A stretch of 33,407 nucleotides of DNA. Origin: Elusimicrobiota bacterium (GTDB lineage Bacteria > Elusimicrobiota > UBA5214 > JBBAAG01). Both the position numbers and the translations under genes were made by a program. The notes under the pieces are model-generated. The model did no database searches. It saw nothing but the letters and a program-made list of their open reading frames with translations, and was not told the DNA's origin. Below are positions 25,005 through 33,407 of the stretch, piece after piece (position 1 is the stretch's first letter; every line of letters starts with the position of its first letter). The DNA lies in contig JBBAAG010000030.1 of NCBI GenBank assembly GCA_041658405.1, positions 1 to 33,407 on the forward strand, read 5' to 3'.

Positions 25005-25960
25005 TTCAACAATAATCCTTTTACCAACAAATTAATAAATACCTGGAGAAACGCCAGTGGCGCAAATACTTTCCAGCAAAGGTTTATCATCTGGTCAATC
25101 CTCAGCCTTGCAAGTACCGAATGCGCGAGCGAGACCAGGAATATTATGAATAATACTTTAATAAAATACATCACTATCCCGCCGAATAAGGGCAATCCGT
25201 ACCCAAACGGTAAGAATACAGCTGCAAGGACTGATGCACCAACCACTAGTTCAATGTTTAACGCAACCTTAAAAAAAGCGAGGAGTTTACCGCTATACTC
25301 CGTAAACGTCCCTGCAACAATTTCGGTCTCAGCTTCGGGTATATCAAACGGTGTTTTCTCAAGTTTACCAAGTAACGATATCAACGCAATACATAACCCC
25401 AGTATATTAAACATCCAATACCCCGGATGTGAACTATAAAACTCAACAATCCCTTTGAACGACCATGAATCTGCAAGCATCGCCGCTGCGAGGATACACA
25501 TAAACAGCGGTACTTCATACGCAAAAAGCTGGATCAACGACCTTGCCGCGCCAAGCATTGAGTATACTGACCGTGAATACCACCCGCCCAGGAAAAAGGT
25601 TAGTGTAGGAATTGTCAGTAAATATAACACCACCACTACATCGCCATTAAACGCGTATATTCCTGTCTCTGACCATAACGGTACATACATAAAAGCCGTT
25701 ACCGCAGCAGTTACTGCGAATATCGGCATTAAATGAAAAATAACTTTATCCGCTGCTGCGGGGATCATATCTTCTTTTCCTATAAGTTTAATAAAATCCG
25801 CTAAGGTCTGATACCACGGCGGGCCTATACGGTTCTGCATCCGTGCATAAAATTTACGGTCAAAAAACTCTGCCGCCAGCCCGAATACAAAAAGGAATAG
25901 TAACCCTGGAAATATCAGGATATGAAAAAACAATGTTAGTAACGCCGCTATTGCTTCCAC
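25001..25960 (-). CDS. Hydrogenase membrane anchor subunit (NuoH/EchB/MbhM-like)
   Basis: 319 residues, about eight membrane helices. This subunit anchors the hydrogenase arm and links redox chemistry to the ion-pumping membrane part. Conserved phrases of the NuoH family are FYARMQNRIGPPWYQTLAD (about 32-50), GGWYSRSVYSMLGAARSLIQ and the acidic loop EKTPFDIPEAETEIVAG with FTEYSG. GTG 25960 is the start, with GGGGAAAG a few bases upstream, and the gene overlaps the end of the large-subunit gene by 13 bases. Confidence 0.93.
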   Translation of the reverse strand: MEAIAALLTLFFHILIFPGLLFLFVFGLAAEFFDRKFYARMQNRIGPPWYQTLADFIKLIGKEDMIPAAADKVIFHLMPIFAVTAAVTAFMYVPLWSETGIYAFNGDVVVVLYLLTIPTLTFFLGGWYSRSVYSMLGAARSLIQLFAYEVPLFMCILAAAMLADSWSFKGIVEFYSSHPGYWMFNILGLCIALISLLGKLEKTPFDIPEAETEIVAGTFTEYSGKLLAFFKVALNIELVVGASVLAAVFLPFGYGLPLFGGIVMYFIKVLFIIFLVSLAHSVLARLRIDQMINLCWKVFAPLAFLQVFINLLVKGLLLK

Positions 25961-27204
25961 GCTTTCCCCATCTTCCCAGCGAGTGACGCGTTTAATTCCG
26001 CTAAGTTTAATCCTTTATTTTTTCTGTACCACTCAATACCGTTAACCCTCACCTCATCCCAAGTCAACACCCTGTCTTCAAGTTTAACCGTATCACACAA
26101 CTTTATCATACGGTCAGTACACGAGAAACACGGATCAATTGCCGCGATGACGATCGGCATATCAGCAAGATAATTATCTTCCAGCATCTTAGATACTGCC
26201 TGGAGATTAGCCAGGGTTGGAGCGCGTACGCGTACGCGTTCAGGTTTATCAGTTCCATTACCCTTAACAAAATGCACGTCCTCACCACGAGGCGCTTCAT
26301 ACCGGCTAAGTGCTTCACCTGCGGGCACTTTTTTCGGTACTTTAACAACTACCGGCCCATCCGGCATTTTATCAACGATCTGTCTTAACATTTTATACGA
26401 TTCCATAAGTTCCTGTACACGCACTAGTGTACGGCCGTAAACATCTGCGTGTTTATCAGTAATAACATTGAACTCAAGTTCACCGTACGCGGCATACGGA
26501 TCATCACGGCGGGTATCACGGTCTACACCAGACGCCCGTGCAGTCGGCCCAACCGCACCTAAGTTTATACAATCTTCATATGACAACTTACCAACATTTG
26601 ATAACCGGTTGATAAGTGTCGACTCTTCCGTAGCTACTTCAATATAATACTTTGTCCGTTCTTCAAGAACATCAACCACTTTTTTTATCTCTGCTAAATC
26701 TTCAGGTGTTACATCCCGGCGGACACCGCCCATGGTGTTCATCCCGTAATTAACACGGTTACCTGTAAGTTTAGCAAAAAGGTCCATCACAGCTTCGCGG
26801 TCACGCCAGGTATACATCAGCAATGTATCAAACCCTACTTCATGACCCGCAACGCCAAGCCACAGGAGATGGCTGTGTACGCGTTCAAGTTCAGCGATCA
26901 ATGTACGGATGTACTTCGCACGTGCCGGGATTTCAATCCCCGCGATTTCTTCTACCGCCTGAACAAAACACATGGAATGCGAATGAGAACATATTCCGCA
27001 TATGCGTTCAATTAAGTACTGGTCCTGGACATAGGTACGGTTTTCCGCAGCTTTCTCAATCCCGCGATGGTTATACCCGAGTTTAATATTTACGGCAGTA
27101 ATTTTTTCACCGCGTAAGGACAACAAAAAACTTTCGGGTTCTTTTAAAGCCGGATGCTGCGGCCCTACAGGAACTTGAACTTCTTCCGGACCATTTTGAG
27201 GCAT
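25948..27204 (-). CDS. Group 4 [NiFe] hydrogenase large subunit (NuoD-like)
   Basis: 418 residues. All four Ni-Fe ligands are present: Cys69 and Cys72 in RICGICSHSHSMC and Cys359 and Cys362 in DPCFSCTDR. Complex I NuoD proteins lack these, so this is a true hydrogenase rather than a respiratory complex I. The N-terminal VPVGPQHPAL and GYNHRGIEK phrases and the SNVGKLSYEDCINLGAVGP region fit energy-converting (Ech/Mbh-type) enzymes. A 53-residue extension follows Arg365, the expected cleavage point of the HycI-type protease encoded at the operon end. GGAAGGGAAG lies about seven bases before the ATG. The exact group 4 subtype needs a tree. Confidence 0.95.
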   Translation of the reverse strand: MPQNGPEEVQVPVGPQHPALKEPESFLLSLRGEKITAVNIKLGYNHRGIEKAAENRTYVQDQYLIERICGICSHSHSMCFVQAVEEIAGIEIPARAKYIRTLIAELERVHSHLLWLGVAGHEVGFDTLLMYTWRDREAVMDLFAKLTGNRVNYGMNTMGGVRRDVTPEDLAEIKKVVDVLEERTKYYIEVATEESTLINRLSNVGKLSYEDCINLGAVGPTARASGVDRDTRRDDPYAAYGELEFNVITDKHADVYGRTLVRVQELMESYKMLRQIVDKMPDGPVVVKVPKKVPAGEALSRYEAPRGEDVHFVKGNGTDKPERVRVRAPTLANLQAVSKMLEDNYLADMPIVIAAIDPCFSCTDRMIKLCDTVKLEDRVLTWDEVRVNGIEWYRKNKGLNLAELNASLAGKMGKAWKQ

Positions 27205-27210
27205 ATAATA

Positions 27211-27720
27211 TTACTTCCCTTCCTCATCTTTTTTCACGGGTACTTCATTATTACTCTGTTCCGGCTCTTCACCCGGCAAGTGCGACCAATCCTTACGTAA
27301 CGGATACTGACCCGCCGGCCAGTCATCCGGTAACGGATACCGCCGTCCTTCCGGTAAGCCATCAACTTTCATACCAAAAAGGTCAATGAGTTCACGTTCG
27401 TATAATTCAGAATTCCTGAATGTATCAATAATACTTTTAACAACAGGATTTTCGCGGGTAACATGAGTCTTTAAATTCAAAACAATATTGTCTTTATTTA
27501 CTATATGATATATCACACCAAACGTTTCGCGTTCATCCAACCCTGTAATCAATAACAAGTTATCAAATCCCAGGTCAGTGACAATATATTTCAGGATAGG
27601 TTCAAAATCTTCACCTAATGCTAAATCAGCGAATACACGGTTAGCCCGCGGGGTGGTTATCTTATCCTTAAAAACCCCGAACTTAGCTTCCAACTTACTT
27701 TTAATATCTTGAGAATTCAT
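27211..27720 (-). CDS. Hydrogenase 30-kDa-type subunit (NuoC-like)
   Basis: 169 residues. The family signature is clear in ELIDLFGMKVDGLPEGRRYP followed by LPDDWPAGQYPLRKDW. It is the peripheral-arm subunit that stabilises the small and large subunits. The last 20 residues form an acidic, low-complexity tail (GEEPEQSNNEVPVKKDEEGK). ATG 27720 is chosen because it fits the family start and AGGGAG, within the last codons of the small-subunit gene, lies ten bases upstream; the open frame upstream of it is only the shadow of that gene. Confidence 0.93.
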   Translation of the reverse strand: MNSQDIKSKLEAKFGVFKDKITTPRANRVFADLALGEDFEPILKYIVTDLGFDNLLLITGLDERETFGVIYHIVNKDNIVLNLKTHVTRENPVVKSIIDTFRNSELYERELIDLFGMKVDGLPEGRRYPLPDDWPAGQYPLRKDWSHLPGEEPEQSNNEVPVKKDEEGK

Positions 27721-27727
27721 ATTATGT

Positions 27728-28222
27728 TTACTCCCTATGTTCCCCGAGTATGACAGGATTAAGTTCCTTCTGAGCCTTATTATCGCCGCTATCATCCAAA
27801 CTTGACAACAGTTTAACCACACCGTCAATCAACGCCTTTGGGCTTGCCGGGCATCCCGGGATATAAGCAGCTACCGGGATTGCTTTGTCAATCCCAGATT
27901 TTACGCTGTAACATCCCTGGAACACACCCCCGCTGCATGCGCAGGTACCCACGGCTACCACAAATTTTGGCGCGGGCATCTGTTCATAAATATTTTTTAA
28001 CCTATCCTCAATCTGCCTGGTGATCGGCCCGGAACAGAGTATTATATCCGCATGTTTTGGCGTGCCTTTAAGCACCACACCGAACCGTTCAAGATCATAC
28101 CGCGGTGTTAATGCCGCGATGATTTCTATATCGCATGCGTTACACGCACCGGTATTAAAATGTATCACCCATGGCGACTTTATCCTCGCCCAAGTAAGTA
28201 TTTTTTGTTTAATACTGCTCAT
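27728..28222 (-). CDS. [NiFe] hydrogenase small subunit (NuoB-like)
   Basis: 164 residues. Ligands of the proximal [4Fe-4S] cluster are visible: Cys27 and Cys30 (GACNACD), Cys94 (GTCACSGG) and Cys124 (PGCPASP). As in other group 4 enzymes it has only this one cluster and no signal peptide, so it sits on the cytosolic side. It hands electrons between the ferredoxin subunit and the Ni-Fe centre. AGAGGGTG lies about 11 bases before the ATG. The stop codon is followed by only seven bases before the NuoC-like start. Confidence 0.94.
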   Translation of the reverse strand: MSSIKQKILTWARIKSPWVIHFNTGACNACDIEIIAALTPRYDLERFGVVLKGTPKHADIILCSGPITRQIEDRLKNIYEQMPAPKFVVAVGTCACSGGVFQGCYSVKSGIDKAIPVAAYIPGCPASPKALIDGVVKLLSSLDDSGDNKAQKELNPVILGEHRE

Positions 28223-28232
28223 GATAAATAAA

Positions 28233-28565
28233 TCACCCTCTTAACAATACTAATAAACCCGCTCCTGCACCTATGATATACACCACAGCCATTGCAAGGT
28301 TTGAAACATTAACCGCCGGGACTGTCGCTATCACCAAAACAACTACATGCAGGATTGTAAAGAAAAACGCAAACGGGAAAAACTGGCGGTAGTCCGGTTG
28401 CGGCATATGCCCGTCAAAATCTTCCCCACACGAATACGACGTAGTTTCATTCTCGCCTTTCTTAAACGCCATGCCGTTAAGCAAGAACGATACCGCAACA
28501 ATCACCGCAAGTAAAACAATAAACACTACCGGCGGTGAGGAAATAAGTAAATTCAAAATATCCAT
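28233..28565 (-). CDS. Small hydrogenase membrane subunit (NuoA/MbhI-like)
   Basis: 110 residues with three predicted membrane helices (about 9-31, 61-81 and 87-108). The loop between helices 1 and 2 carries YSCGEDFDGHMPQPDYRQFF, with the YxCGE phrase seen in small subunits of energy-converting hydrogenases in the NuoA position. It probably bridges the membrane anchor and the peripheral arm. AAAGGAT lies nine bases upstream. Placement between the NuoK-like and small-subunit genes supports the assignment, which otherwise rests on a short sequence. Confidence 0.75.
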   Translation of the reverse strand: MDILNLLISSPPVVFIVLLAVIVAVSFLLNGMAFKKGENETTSYSCGEDFDGHMPQPDYRQFFPFAFFFTILHVVVLVIATVPAVNVSNLAMAVVYIIGAGAGLLVLLRG

Positions 28566-28572
28566 ACTTTAT

Positions 28573-28887
28573 CTATCCTTTAAGATTCTTAATCCCGCGT
28601 GATTCAATACTTTTGGTATGCCTGTACACATTGACTATCAATCCTCCTGCAACAACCATTATCACAACTTCTACAACAATCAACGTAATGATCAACACCT
28701 GCGATAACGCAGTGTTCCCGGTCAACCACCCGGCTAATGCAAACAATAACGTCACTGCTTTAATAAGAATTTCAATGCCAATCAGCAGGCGTATAAGATT
28801 TGTTGTGGTAATAATACAATACAATCCCACAACAAAAAGTAATACAATAAATATTCCGTACCACTGCAGCATACCAGCCACCATCAT
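28573..28887 (-). CDS. Hydrogenase membrane subunit (NuoK/MrpC-like)
   Basis: 104 residues and three membrane helices, the normal size of NuoK. The GIEILIKAVTLLF phrase keeps the membrane-buried Glu of the family, and ALSQVLIITLIVVEVVI carries the second conserved acidic position. The subunit is part of the ion path between the anchor and the antiporter-like subunits. Its ATG overlaps the stop of the NuoJ-like gene by four bases, and AGGAG lies eight bases upstream, inside that gene. Confidence 0.9.
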   Translation of the reverse strand: MMVAGMLQWYGIFIVLLFVVGLYCIITTTNLIRLLIGIEILIKAVTLLFALAGWLTGNTALSQVLIITLIVVEVVIMVVAGGLIVNVYRHTKSIESRGIKNLKG

Positions 28888-29378
28888 TTACGTATCTCCT
28901 TAAACAACACAATCACGCCAATCGCGCCTGCCAATAAAATAGCTACCTGCCCAAGAAGGTCTATCTGTCGGATATCCCAGAACACTACCCGTAAACTCTC
29001 ACCGATAACCGGTGTGTCATGCAGCATTATCATAGGCTGCGGTAACGGATACTTCAGCATCAGTAATCCCAGAATTAATAGTACAAACGGTAAATACCCG
29101 AACCGGCCTAACCGTTCTTTCCTGCGTTCAACTGCCTGTTCGTACGATAACCTACGGGTAAAACTGATTGTTGTAAAAAATATTACTGAAATCAACCCTG
29201 CACATACTGATAATTCAAATACCGCTGCTATGGGCGAACCCATCTGAAACACCAGTACAGCTACCAGTACGCTAACCACCGCTAGGCCGATTACCGCACG
29301 GATTAACCGTGTCCGCATAACGGTCCATACCGCTGCGATTAATAGCAATGCCAATAAAAATATATTTACAATATCCAC
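28884..29378 (-). CDS. Hydrogenase membrane subunit (NuoJ/MbhD-like)
   Basis: 164 residues, about five membrane helices. The first half (TRLIRAVIGLAVVSVLVAVL and GSPIAAVFELSVCAGLISVI) resembles both NuoJ and the MbhD/DUF4040 domain, which are related; I prefer NuoJ-like because of its length and the position next to NuoK-like. After a basic loop (RRLSYEQAVERRKER) two or three more helices follow. The GTG at 29378 has AGGTG seven bases upstream, partly inside the stop codon of the preceding antiporter-like gene. Confidence 0.8.
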   Translation of the reverse strand: MDIVNIFLLALLLIAAVWTVMRTRLIRAVIGLAVVSVLVAVLVFQMGSPIAAVFELSVCAGLISVIFFTTISFTRRLSYEQAVERRKERLGRFGYLPFVLLILGLLMLKYPLPQPMIMLHDTPVIGESLRVVFWDIRQIDLLGQVAILLAGAIGVIVLFKEIRK

Positions 29379-29388
29379 AATACTACAC

Positions 29389-30831
29389 CTACCTCACCAA
29401 ATTCGCGGTCAGTAACACAAAATTGTTTAATACAAACGGTAACAAAATACCGGTTACTATTATAATCACTGTAAGCACAACTTCCGGGATCAAAATATCC
29501 ATCCCTGCTTCTTTAACATTTTCCATCCCGGGTACTAATTGGCCATAAAACGTTTTGCGTTGCATCAACAAAAAGTACGCAAGTGTCACCACACTGGCAA
29601 TAACCGCAATCCCGGCATACACTTTCTGCCCGGAAAGCCATAACGCTATGATAATAATAACCTTACTCCAAAACCCGGATAACGGCGGTACACCTGCGGT
29701 GGAAAGTAACGCCACAATATTTGTGAACGACGTCACCGGCATTTTTTGGGATAACCCACCCATTTTTGACATATCAAAATTCCCGAGTTCGTGTTCAACC
29801 GCCGCGGAGTTAACAAACAGTAACGACTTAAACACCGCGTGGTTAAAGAAGTGAAACACCGCACCGGCAACCGCCAAGGGTGTCCCGCACCCAAGTCCGA
29901 GGATAATATACCCTATCTGGCTTATACTTGAATACGCGAGCATGCGTTTCATATCATTTTGTCCTAACGCAGCAAATGCGCCAACTAAAATTGATACCGT
30001 CCCGAACAGCATAATAACATTATGAGTGAATATAGTTAGCCCAAACACCGTTGTCATCAATCTTATCATAACATACACCCCGGCAACTTTTGTTACTATC
30101 CCGCCTAATAAAACAGACACTGCCGAAGGCGCTGCGGAATACGCGTCAGGTACCCATCCGTGGAACGGTACAACACCTGCTTTAATAAATGTTCCGCAGA
30201 GGAATAACGCAGTAGCGAGTTTAATATAAAACGCTGTGTCGTTATGCTTTGCAATCACAGAAACCACATCAAATTTTACATCACCGGTAGTTAAGAACAT
30301 CAACGCTATGGAGGACAGCATCAATACAGTTGCAACAGTTGAAAGTATGAGATACTTAAACGAACCTTCAATCCCAAACTTATCGTCGGTATTCAAAGCT
30401 ATAAGCATAAACGATGCAACTGCTGTTAGTTCAATGAACACGTACAACGAAAACATGTCGGTTACCAATACCGTAGCGTTCATCCCCATCAACACTACCA
30501 CTGTCAACAATACAAACTGGTCAAACCGTACCGCGTTCTTGAGAGTATACCTTCCCACAAACAATGCGGTGAACACCACCAGCCCTATTGACAACAACAC
30601 CACAGTACTCAAACTATCCGCATGTAATGCAAACTTAAACATTCCAGTAACAAAATCCGGTGCCAGGCTCCATCTGGTAAATGGATCAATCAAAACCAGT
30701 GCCATCTGTATTATTGAAAGTATAACGGTACCAACGAACCCAACCCTCCGTACAAACGCTACACCGTTACCCGCGGGTAAGACTAATAATATTAACCACA
30801 CAAAAGGTATTAATACCAGTAATGACAACAT
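29389..30831 (-). CDS. Antiporter-like hydrogenase subunit (NuoN/MrpD-like)
   Basis: 480 residues with about 14 membrane helices. The proton/sodium antiporter core is clear: a conserved Glu in MFSLYVFIELTAVASF, FHGWVPDAYSAAPSAVSVLL with a Lys in the following GIVTKVAGVY, KRMLAYSSISQIGYIILGLG, HFFNHAVFKSLLF with its buried Lys, and PPLSGFWSKV. It lacks the C-terminal lateral helix of NuoL. AAGGGA lies six bases before the ATG. Third of three antiporter-like subunits in this operon. Confidence 0.92.
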   Translation of the reverse strand: MLSLLVLIPFVWLILLVLPAGNGVAFVRRVGFVGTVILSIIQMALVLIDPFTRWSLAPDFVTGMFKFALHADSLSTVVLLSIGLVVFTALFVGRYTLKNAVRFDQFVLLTVVVLMGMNATVLVTDMFSLYVFIELTAVASFMLIALNTDDKFGIEGSFKYLILSTVATVLMLSSIALMFLTTGDVKFDVVSVIAKHNDTAFYIKLATALFLCGTFIKAGVVPFHGWVPDAYSAAPSAVSVLLGGIVTKVAGVYVMIRLMTTVFGLTIFTHNVIMLFGTVSILVGAFAALGQNDMKRMLAYSSISQIGYIILGLGCGTPLAVAGAVFHFFNHAVFKSLLFVNSAAVEHELGNFDMSKMGGLSQKMPVTSFTNIVALLSTAGVPPLSGFWSKVIIIIALWLSGQKVYAGIAVIASVVTLAYFLLMQRKTFYGQLVPGMENVKEAGMDILIPEVVLTVIIIVTGILLPFVLNNFVLLTANLVR

Positions 30832-30847
30832 TCAATATCCCTTTTTT

Positions 30848-32749
30848 TTACATTATCATCAAAACAACAATCACTGTTCCCACTATTGCCCATATTATGT
30901 ATAAAGAATAATCGCCGTTATGCGCTAACCTTAACCGCAGAGACACAGCATCCGCGATTTCACCAGCCAGTTTGTCGTATATCCAATCAATAAAACGGTC
31001 AAACCAGTATAGTATCCTCGCAAAAACGTTGGTTAACGACAACCCTATATCATAAGGATCAAATAACCGTTTCTCCGCAGCGTTATAAGCCTGTACTAAC
31101 CCCGGTGCGTAATGAATATGTTCAGCAGCATTTAAACCCGACCCACCGCCTTTCTTTACGCCAAATACGTGGTTGATTATAGCTCCGAAGATAACAATAC
31201 CGGTCATTAGTACCAAGAACCAGTTTGACGGCCAACCTGAGAACCCGTGATGTACCGTATCTTCCGTAACTTCAGCACTTGCGCCTGCACCCCCGCCGGA
31301 AACGTTCATCAATACAGGTTCAATAAAATTCTTTATCGGTAACTCGTTATACACACCGAAAAGGATACAGATACACGCAATTGCTACCATAGGTGTCAGC
31401 ATCCACCAGTCAGGATCCTTGATGTCCTTACGTTCCACCCGTGCGGAATCTATGTACACCGCATGGCCAAGTTTTAAGAATGACGCTGCGGTAAAAAATG
31501 ATCCCAGTAACGCCATAGCGTAGAACACAAAAAATACGGGGTTCGACTGCCCGCGGATAAACGTTCCGTCATACACAAGTTCTTTGGAGAAGAAACCGTT
31601 AAACGGCGGTACACCCGAGATTGACGCTGCTGCAATTACAAACACGCCAAATGTTATGGGCATACTCCGGAGAAGGCCGCCGAGTTTCTGGAGATCAGTC
31701 GTCCCGGCTTGTTTTTCCACAGCACCAGCAGTAAAGAATAACGCGCATTTATACATTGCATGGTTTAGCATATGAAACACCCCGCCGATAATACCCGCAG
31801 GAACACACGTACCTATCCCCAGGACCATATACCCCACCTGGCTGATAGCATGGTATGACAACAACTTTTTATAATCCTTTTGTACTAACGCCATCATTAC
31901 CGCCAACAAAATTGTTACCCCGCCAAGTATCATCAATAACGTACTCAACCACGAATCCGGGGTTAACTGATACAAATCCAACGCTATTCTCGCAAGGAAA
32001 TATATGCCCAACAACTTTTCCATAGATGCAGGAAGTAATGCCATAAACGGTAACGGCGCATCAACCGCAGCATCAGGGATCCAGCTGTGGAACGGCATTG
32101 ATCCGGCCTTAGCGGTTGCACCGATGATCAATAACACAAACGCTATACTACCCATTGTGGACAACGGTAAATGTATCTCAGATAATGTTAATGTATCCGC
32201 CAGAAAACCTGTCATCCCGATCCCCACCATCATACAAAGATCCGAGATCCCAACAATGATGAACGCTTTTATTGCGGTTTTAAACGCAGCTTTATTCCCC
32301 ACTACAATAAACCCGAATAACGGCAATAATAATCCTTCCCAGAAAAATAGCAGGAGTATGAGATTATCCGCTAACACCGCACCGTTGACAAACCCTAATG
32401 TAACCAAGAAATACATAAGGTACTGGCTGATCCCTGTTTTTTTCCACATAAACGATATGGAATACAACCCAACTGCCACAGCGAAAAAGGTTATTGCCAG
32501 CAAAATAAAACTATTAAACTTAAACACCTTCAACGCAAAATCCATACCAAATCCAGCCCAGGGAAGCGTGTAATCCATTTCTGCGCTGAACAGCAGTACC
32601 GCCACCGCGGTATTCGCAGCAATAGCTGTTAAGAACATAATCACGTTTAGTAACTTAAACTTATCATTCAAGAATACCAACACCATCCCGGCTACTACCA
32701 GCGGTATTAATATAGGTAATAATAATATTGAGTTTTCCATATATACCAT
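30848..32749 (-). CDS. Antiporter-like hydrogenase subunit (NuoL/HyfB-like)
   Basis: 633 residues. Antiporter core motifs include LILLLFFWEGLLLPLFGF with a conserved Glu, PFHSWIPDAAVDAPLPFMAL, KKLLSYHAISQVGYMVLGIG, HMLNHAMYKCALFF and PPFNGFFSKEL. The long C-terminal part (about 430-633), with a last amphipathic stretch and a final membrane helix (YSLYIIWAIVGTVIVVLMIM), fits the lateral helix of NuoL. A Gly/Ala/Ser linker lies at about 490-500. The ATG at 32749 directly follows the stop of the upstream gene; a second ATG at 32740 is possible. No strong ribosome binding site, so coupling is likely. Confidence 0.92.
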   Translation of the reverse strand: MVYMENSILLLPILIPLVVAGMVLVFLNDKFKLLNVIMFLTAIAANTAVAVLLFSAEMDYTLPWAGFGMDFALKVFKFNSFILLAITFFAVAVGLYSISFMWKKTGISQYLMYFLVTLGFVNGAVLADNLILLLFFWEGLLLPLFGFIVVGNKAAFKTAIKAFIIVGISDLCMMVGIGMTGFLADTLTLSEIHLPLSTMGSIAFVLLIIGATAKAGSMPFHSWIPDAAVDAPLPFMALLPASMEKLLGIYFLARIALDLYQLTPDSWLSTLLMILGGVTILLAVMMALVQKDYKKLLSYHAISQVGYMVLGIGTCVPAGIIGGVFHMLNHAMYKCALFFTAGAVEKQAGTTDLQKLGGLLRSMPITFGVFVIAAASISGVPPFNGFFSKELVYDGTFIRGQSNPVFFVFYAMALLGSFFTAASFLKLGHAVYIDSARVERKDIKDPDWWMLTPMVAIACICILFGVYNELPIKNFIEPVLMNVSGGGAGASAEVTEDTVHHGFSGWPSNWFLVLMTGIVIFGAIINHVFGVKKGGGSGLNAAEHIHYAPGLVQAYNAAEKRLFDPYDIGLSLTNVFARILYWFDRFIDWIYDKLAGEIADAVSLRLRLAHNGDYSLYIIWAIVGTVIVVLMIM

Positions 32750-33407
32750 TTATTCCATATAGCAACACGATTGCAGCGTATCCACAATTGTGCATGCCAT
32801 TTCACTAGGATAATTAATAAACACACCTGCCGCGAGGGATAACACTGCCAGCAGTGCAACTACCGCCACCATAGTAAACGACTGTTCTTTTACCGGTACG
32901 GTCTTGGGTTCACCCAAAAATATTAAATTAAATGTCCTGAAAAGATAAAGAATTGTCATCACCGCGCCAATAACAAAGATTGTTACAATCAACATATCCT
33001 TAGTTTCAATTGCGCCACGGATAACCATAAACTTACTGAAGAACCCGCCGAACGGCGGGATACCCATAACTGAGAATGAACAAAAAAGGAACGATACCGC
33101 GGTTACCGGCATTGTGGTAATTAACCCGCCTAATTGCGTAACATTTTTTGTCTTCATATTTTGTTCAATAATCCCGGCACTCAAAAATAAGCCAGCCTTC
33201 GCTAACCCGTGCATCAGAATGTATAGCAACCCACCGGCTAATCCTATATAACTATTAACCGATAAACCTAAGAAAATAAATCCTATCTGGCTGATAGTTG
33301 AATACGCGATTATACGTTTGAGGTCAGTCTCAACAAAAGCCGCACCTGCAGCGACTAACGCGCTGAACCCCGCGATTAACGGCACAGCAGTAGTCCATAT
33401 TTCGTCG
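32750..33407 (-). CDS. Antiporter-like hydrogenase subunit (NuoN/MrpD-like), partial
   Basis: Only the C-terminal part, about 219 residues, lies in the window; the reading frame is open to the right edge, and the residues before the GTG at 33385 (DEIWTTAVPLIAGF) look like normal family sequence, so that GTG is not the start. Core motifs are TDLKRIIAYSTISQIGFIFLG, LMHGLAKAGLFLSAGI with the buried Lys, and PPFGGFFSKF. It adds a third antiporter-like module to the hydrogenase. The operon probably extends further to the right. Confidence 0.9.
   Translation of the reverse strand, partial: DEIWTTAVPLIAGFSALVAAGAAFVETDLKRIIAYSTISQIGFIFLGLSVNSYIGLAGGLLYILMHGLAKAGLFLSAGIIEQNMKTKNVTQLGGLITTMPVTAVSFLFCSFSVMGIPPFGGFFSKFMVIRGAIETKDMLIVTIFVIGAVMTILYLFRTFNLIFLGEPKTVPVKEQSFTMVAVVALLAVLSLAAGVFINYPSEMACTIVDTLQSCCYME

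Noticed and set aside
27721..27828. Longer N-terminus for the NuoC-like subunit
   Set aside because: The extra residues are the shadow of the small-subunit gene in another frame and do not resemble the family.
24525..33407. Respiratory complex I (nuo operon)
   Set aside because: The NuoD-like protein keeps both CxxC pairs for nickel and iron, a HycI-type protease is present, and NuoE/F/G genes are absent, so it is a hydrogenase.

Overview
The window is bacterial. It carries a 16S rRNA methyltransferase of the RsmG type, a bacterial initiator tRNA, GA-rich Shine-Dalgarno sites and Sec-type signal peptides. A membrane-bound group 4 [NiFe] hydrogenase at the right end points to an anaerobe. Exported proteins built from FN3/Ig-like modules with C-terminal tails, a DUF4838 protein, a PD40 propeller protein and a bacterial glycerol-1-phosphate dehydrogenase are a mix typical of uncultured lineages (Elusimicrobiota- or Omnitrophota-like, for example). 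That placement is a guess; nothing here fixes the phylum.

Layout. (1) 53-7989, minus strand: a PD40/TolB-like exported propeller protein, then a giant exported N-acetylmuramoyl-L-alanine amidase with many FN3/Ig modules, a clear intrinsic terminator, then a DUF4838 protein. (2) 8265-13001, plus strand: a strong promoter and an initiator tRNA-Met with unusual identity bases, a two-TM potassium channel with an RCK domain, glycerol-1-phosphate dehydrogenase, an exported metallophosphoesterase with a CBM9-like C-terminal domain, and a decayed tandem paralogue of that phosphoesterase. (3) 13016-19638, minus strand: a tightly packed operon of AMP-dependent acyl-CoA synthetase, exported TPR/DUF3857/transglutaminase-like protein, exported M28 peptidase and rsmG. 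(4) 19760-22359, minus strand: a compact three-gene group made of a divergent NagB-fold protein, a DUF3786 protein and an unrecognised protein. It diverges from a sodium:solute symporter (22514-24016, plus). The shared regulatory gap holds back-to-back promoters, two perfect inverted repeats over the promoter boxes and a terminator-like hairpin in the symporter leader. (5) 24041-33407, minus strand: an energy-converting [NiFe] hydrogenase operon, entering from the right edge. In transcription order it has three antiporter-like subunits (the first one cut by the window end), NuoJ-like, NuoK-like, NuoA-like, small subunit (NuoB-like), NuoC-like, NiFe large subunit (NuoD-like), NuoH-like, a 2x[4Fe-4S] ferredoxin subunit and a HycI-type maturation protease.

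How the genes work together. The hydrogenase operon is the most coherent system: all expected metal ligands are visible, and the protease that matures the large subunit is the last gene. It should couple ferredoxin-type electron transfer and H2 chemistry to ion pumping. The exported proteins in regions 1 and 3 suggest remodelling or turnover of cell-wall or extracellular polymers, and two of them share a similar C-terminal tail that may be a sorting or anchoring signal. The NagB-like/DUF3786/unknown group facing a symporter is the best candidate for an undescribed function: the NagB-like protein keeps the catalytic Asp/His region but has lost the sugar-phosphate-binding loop. No CRISPR array, insertion sequence or integrase was seen.
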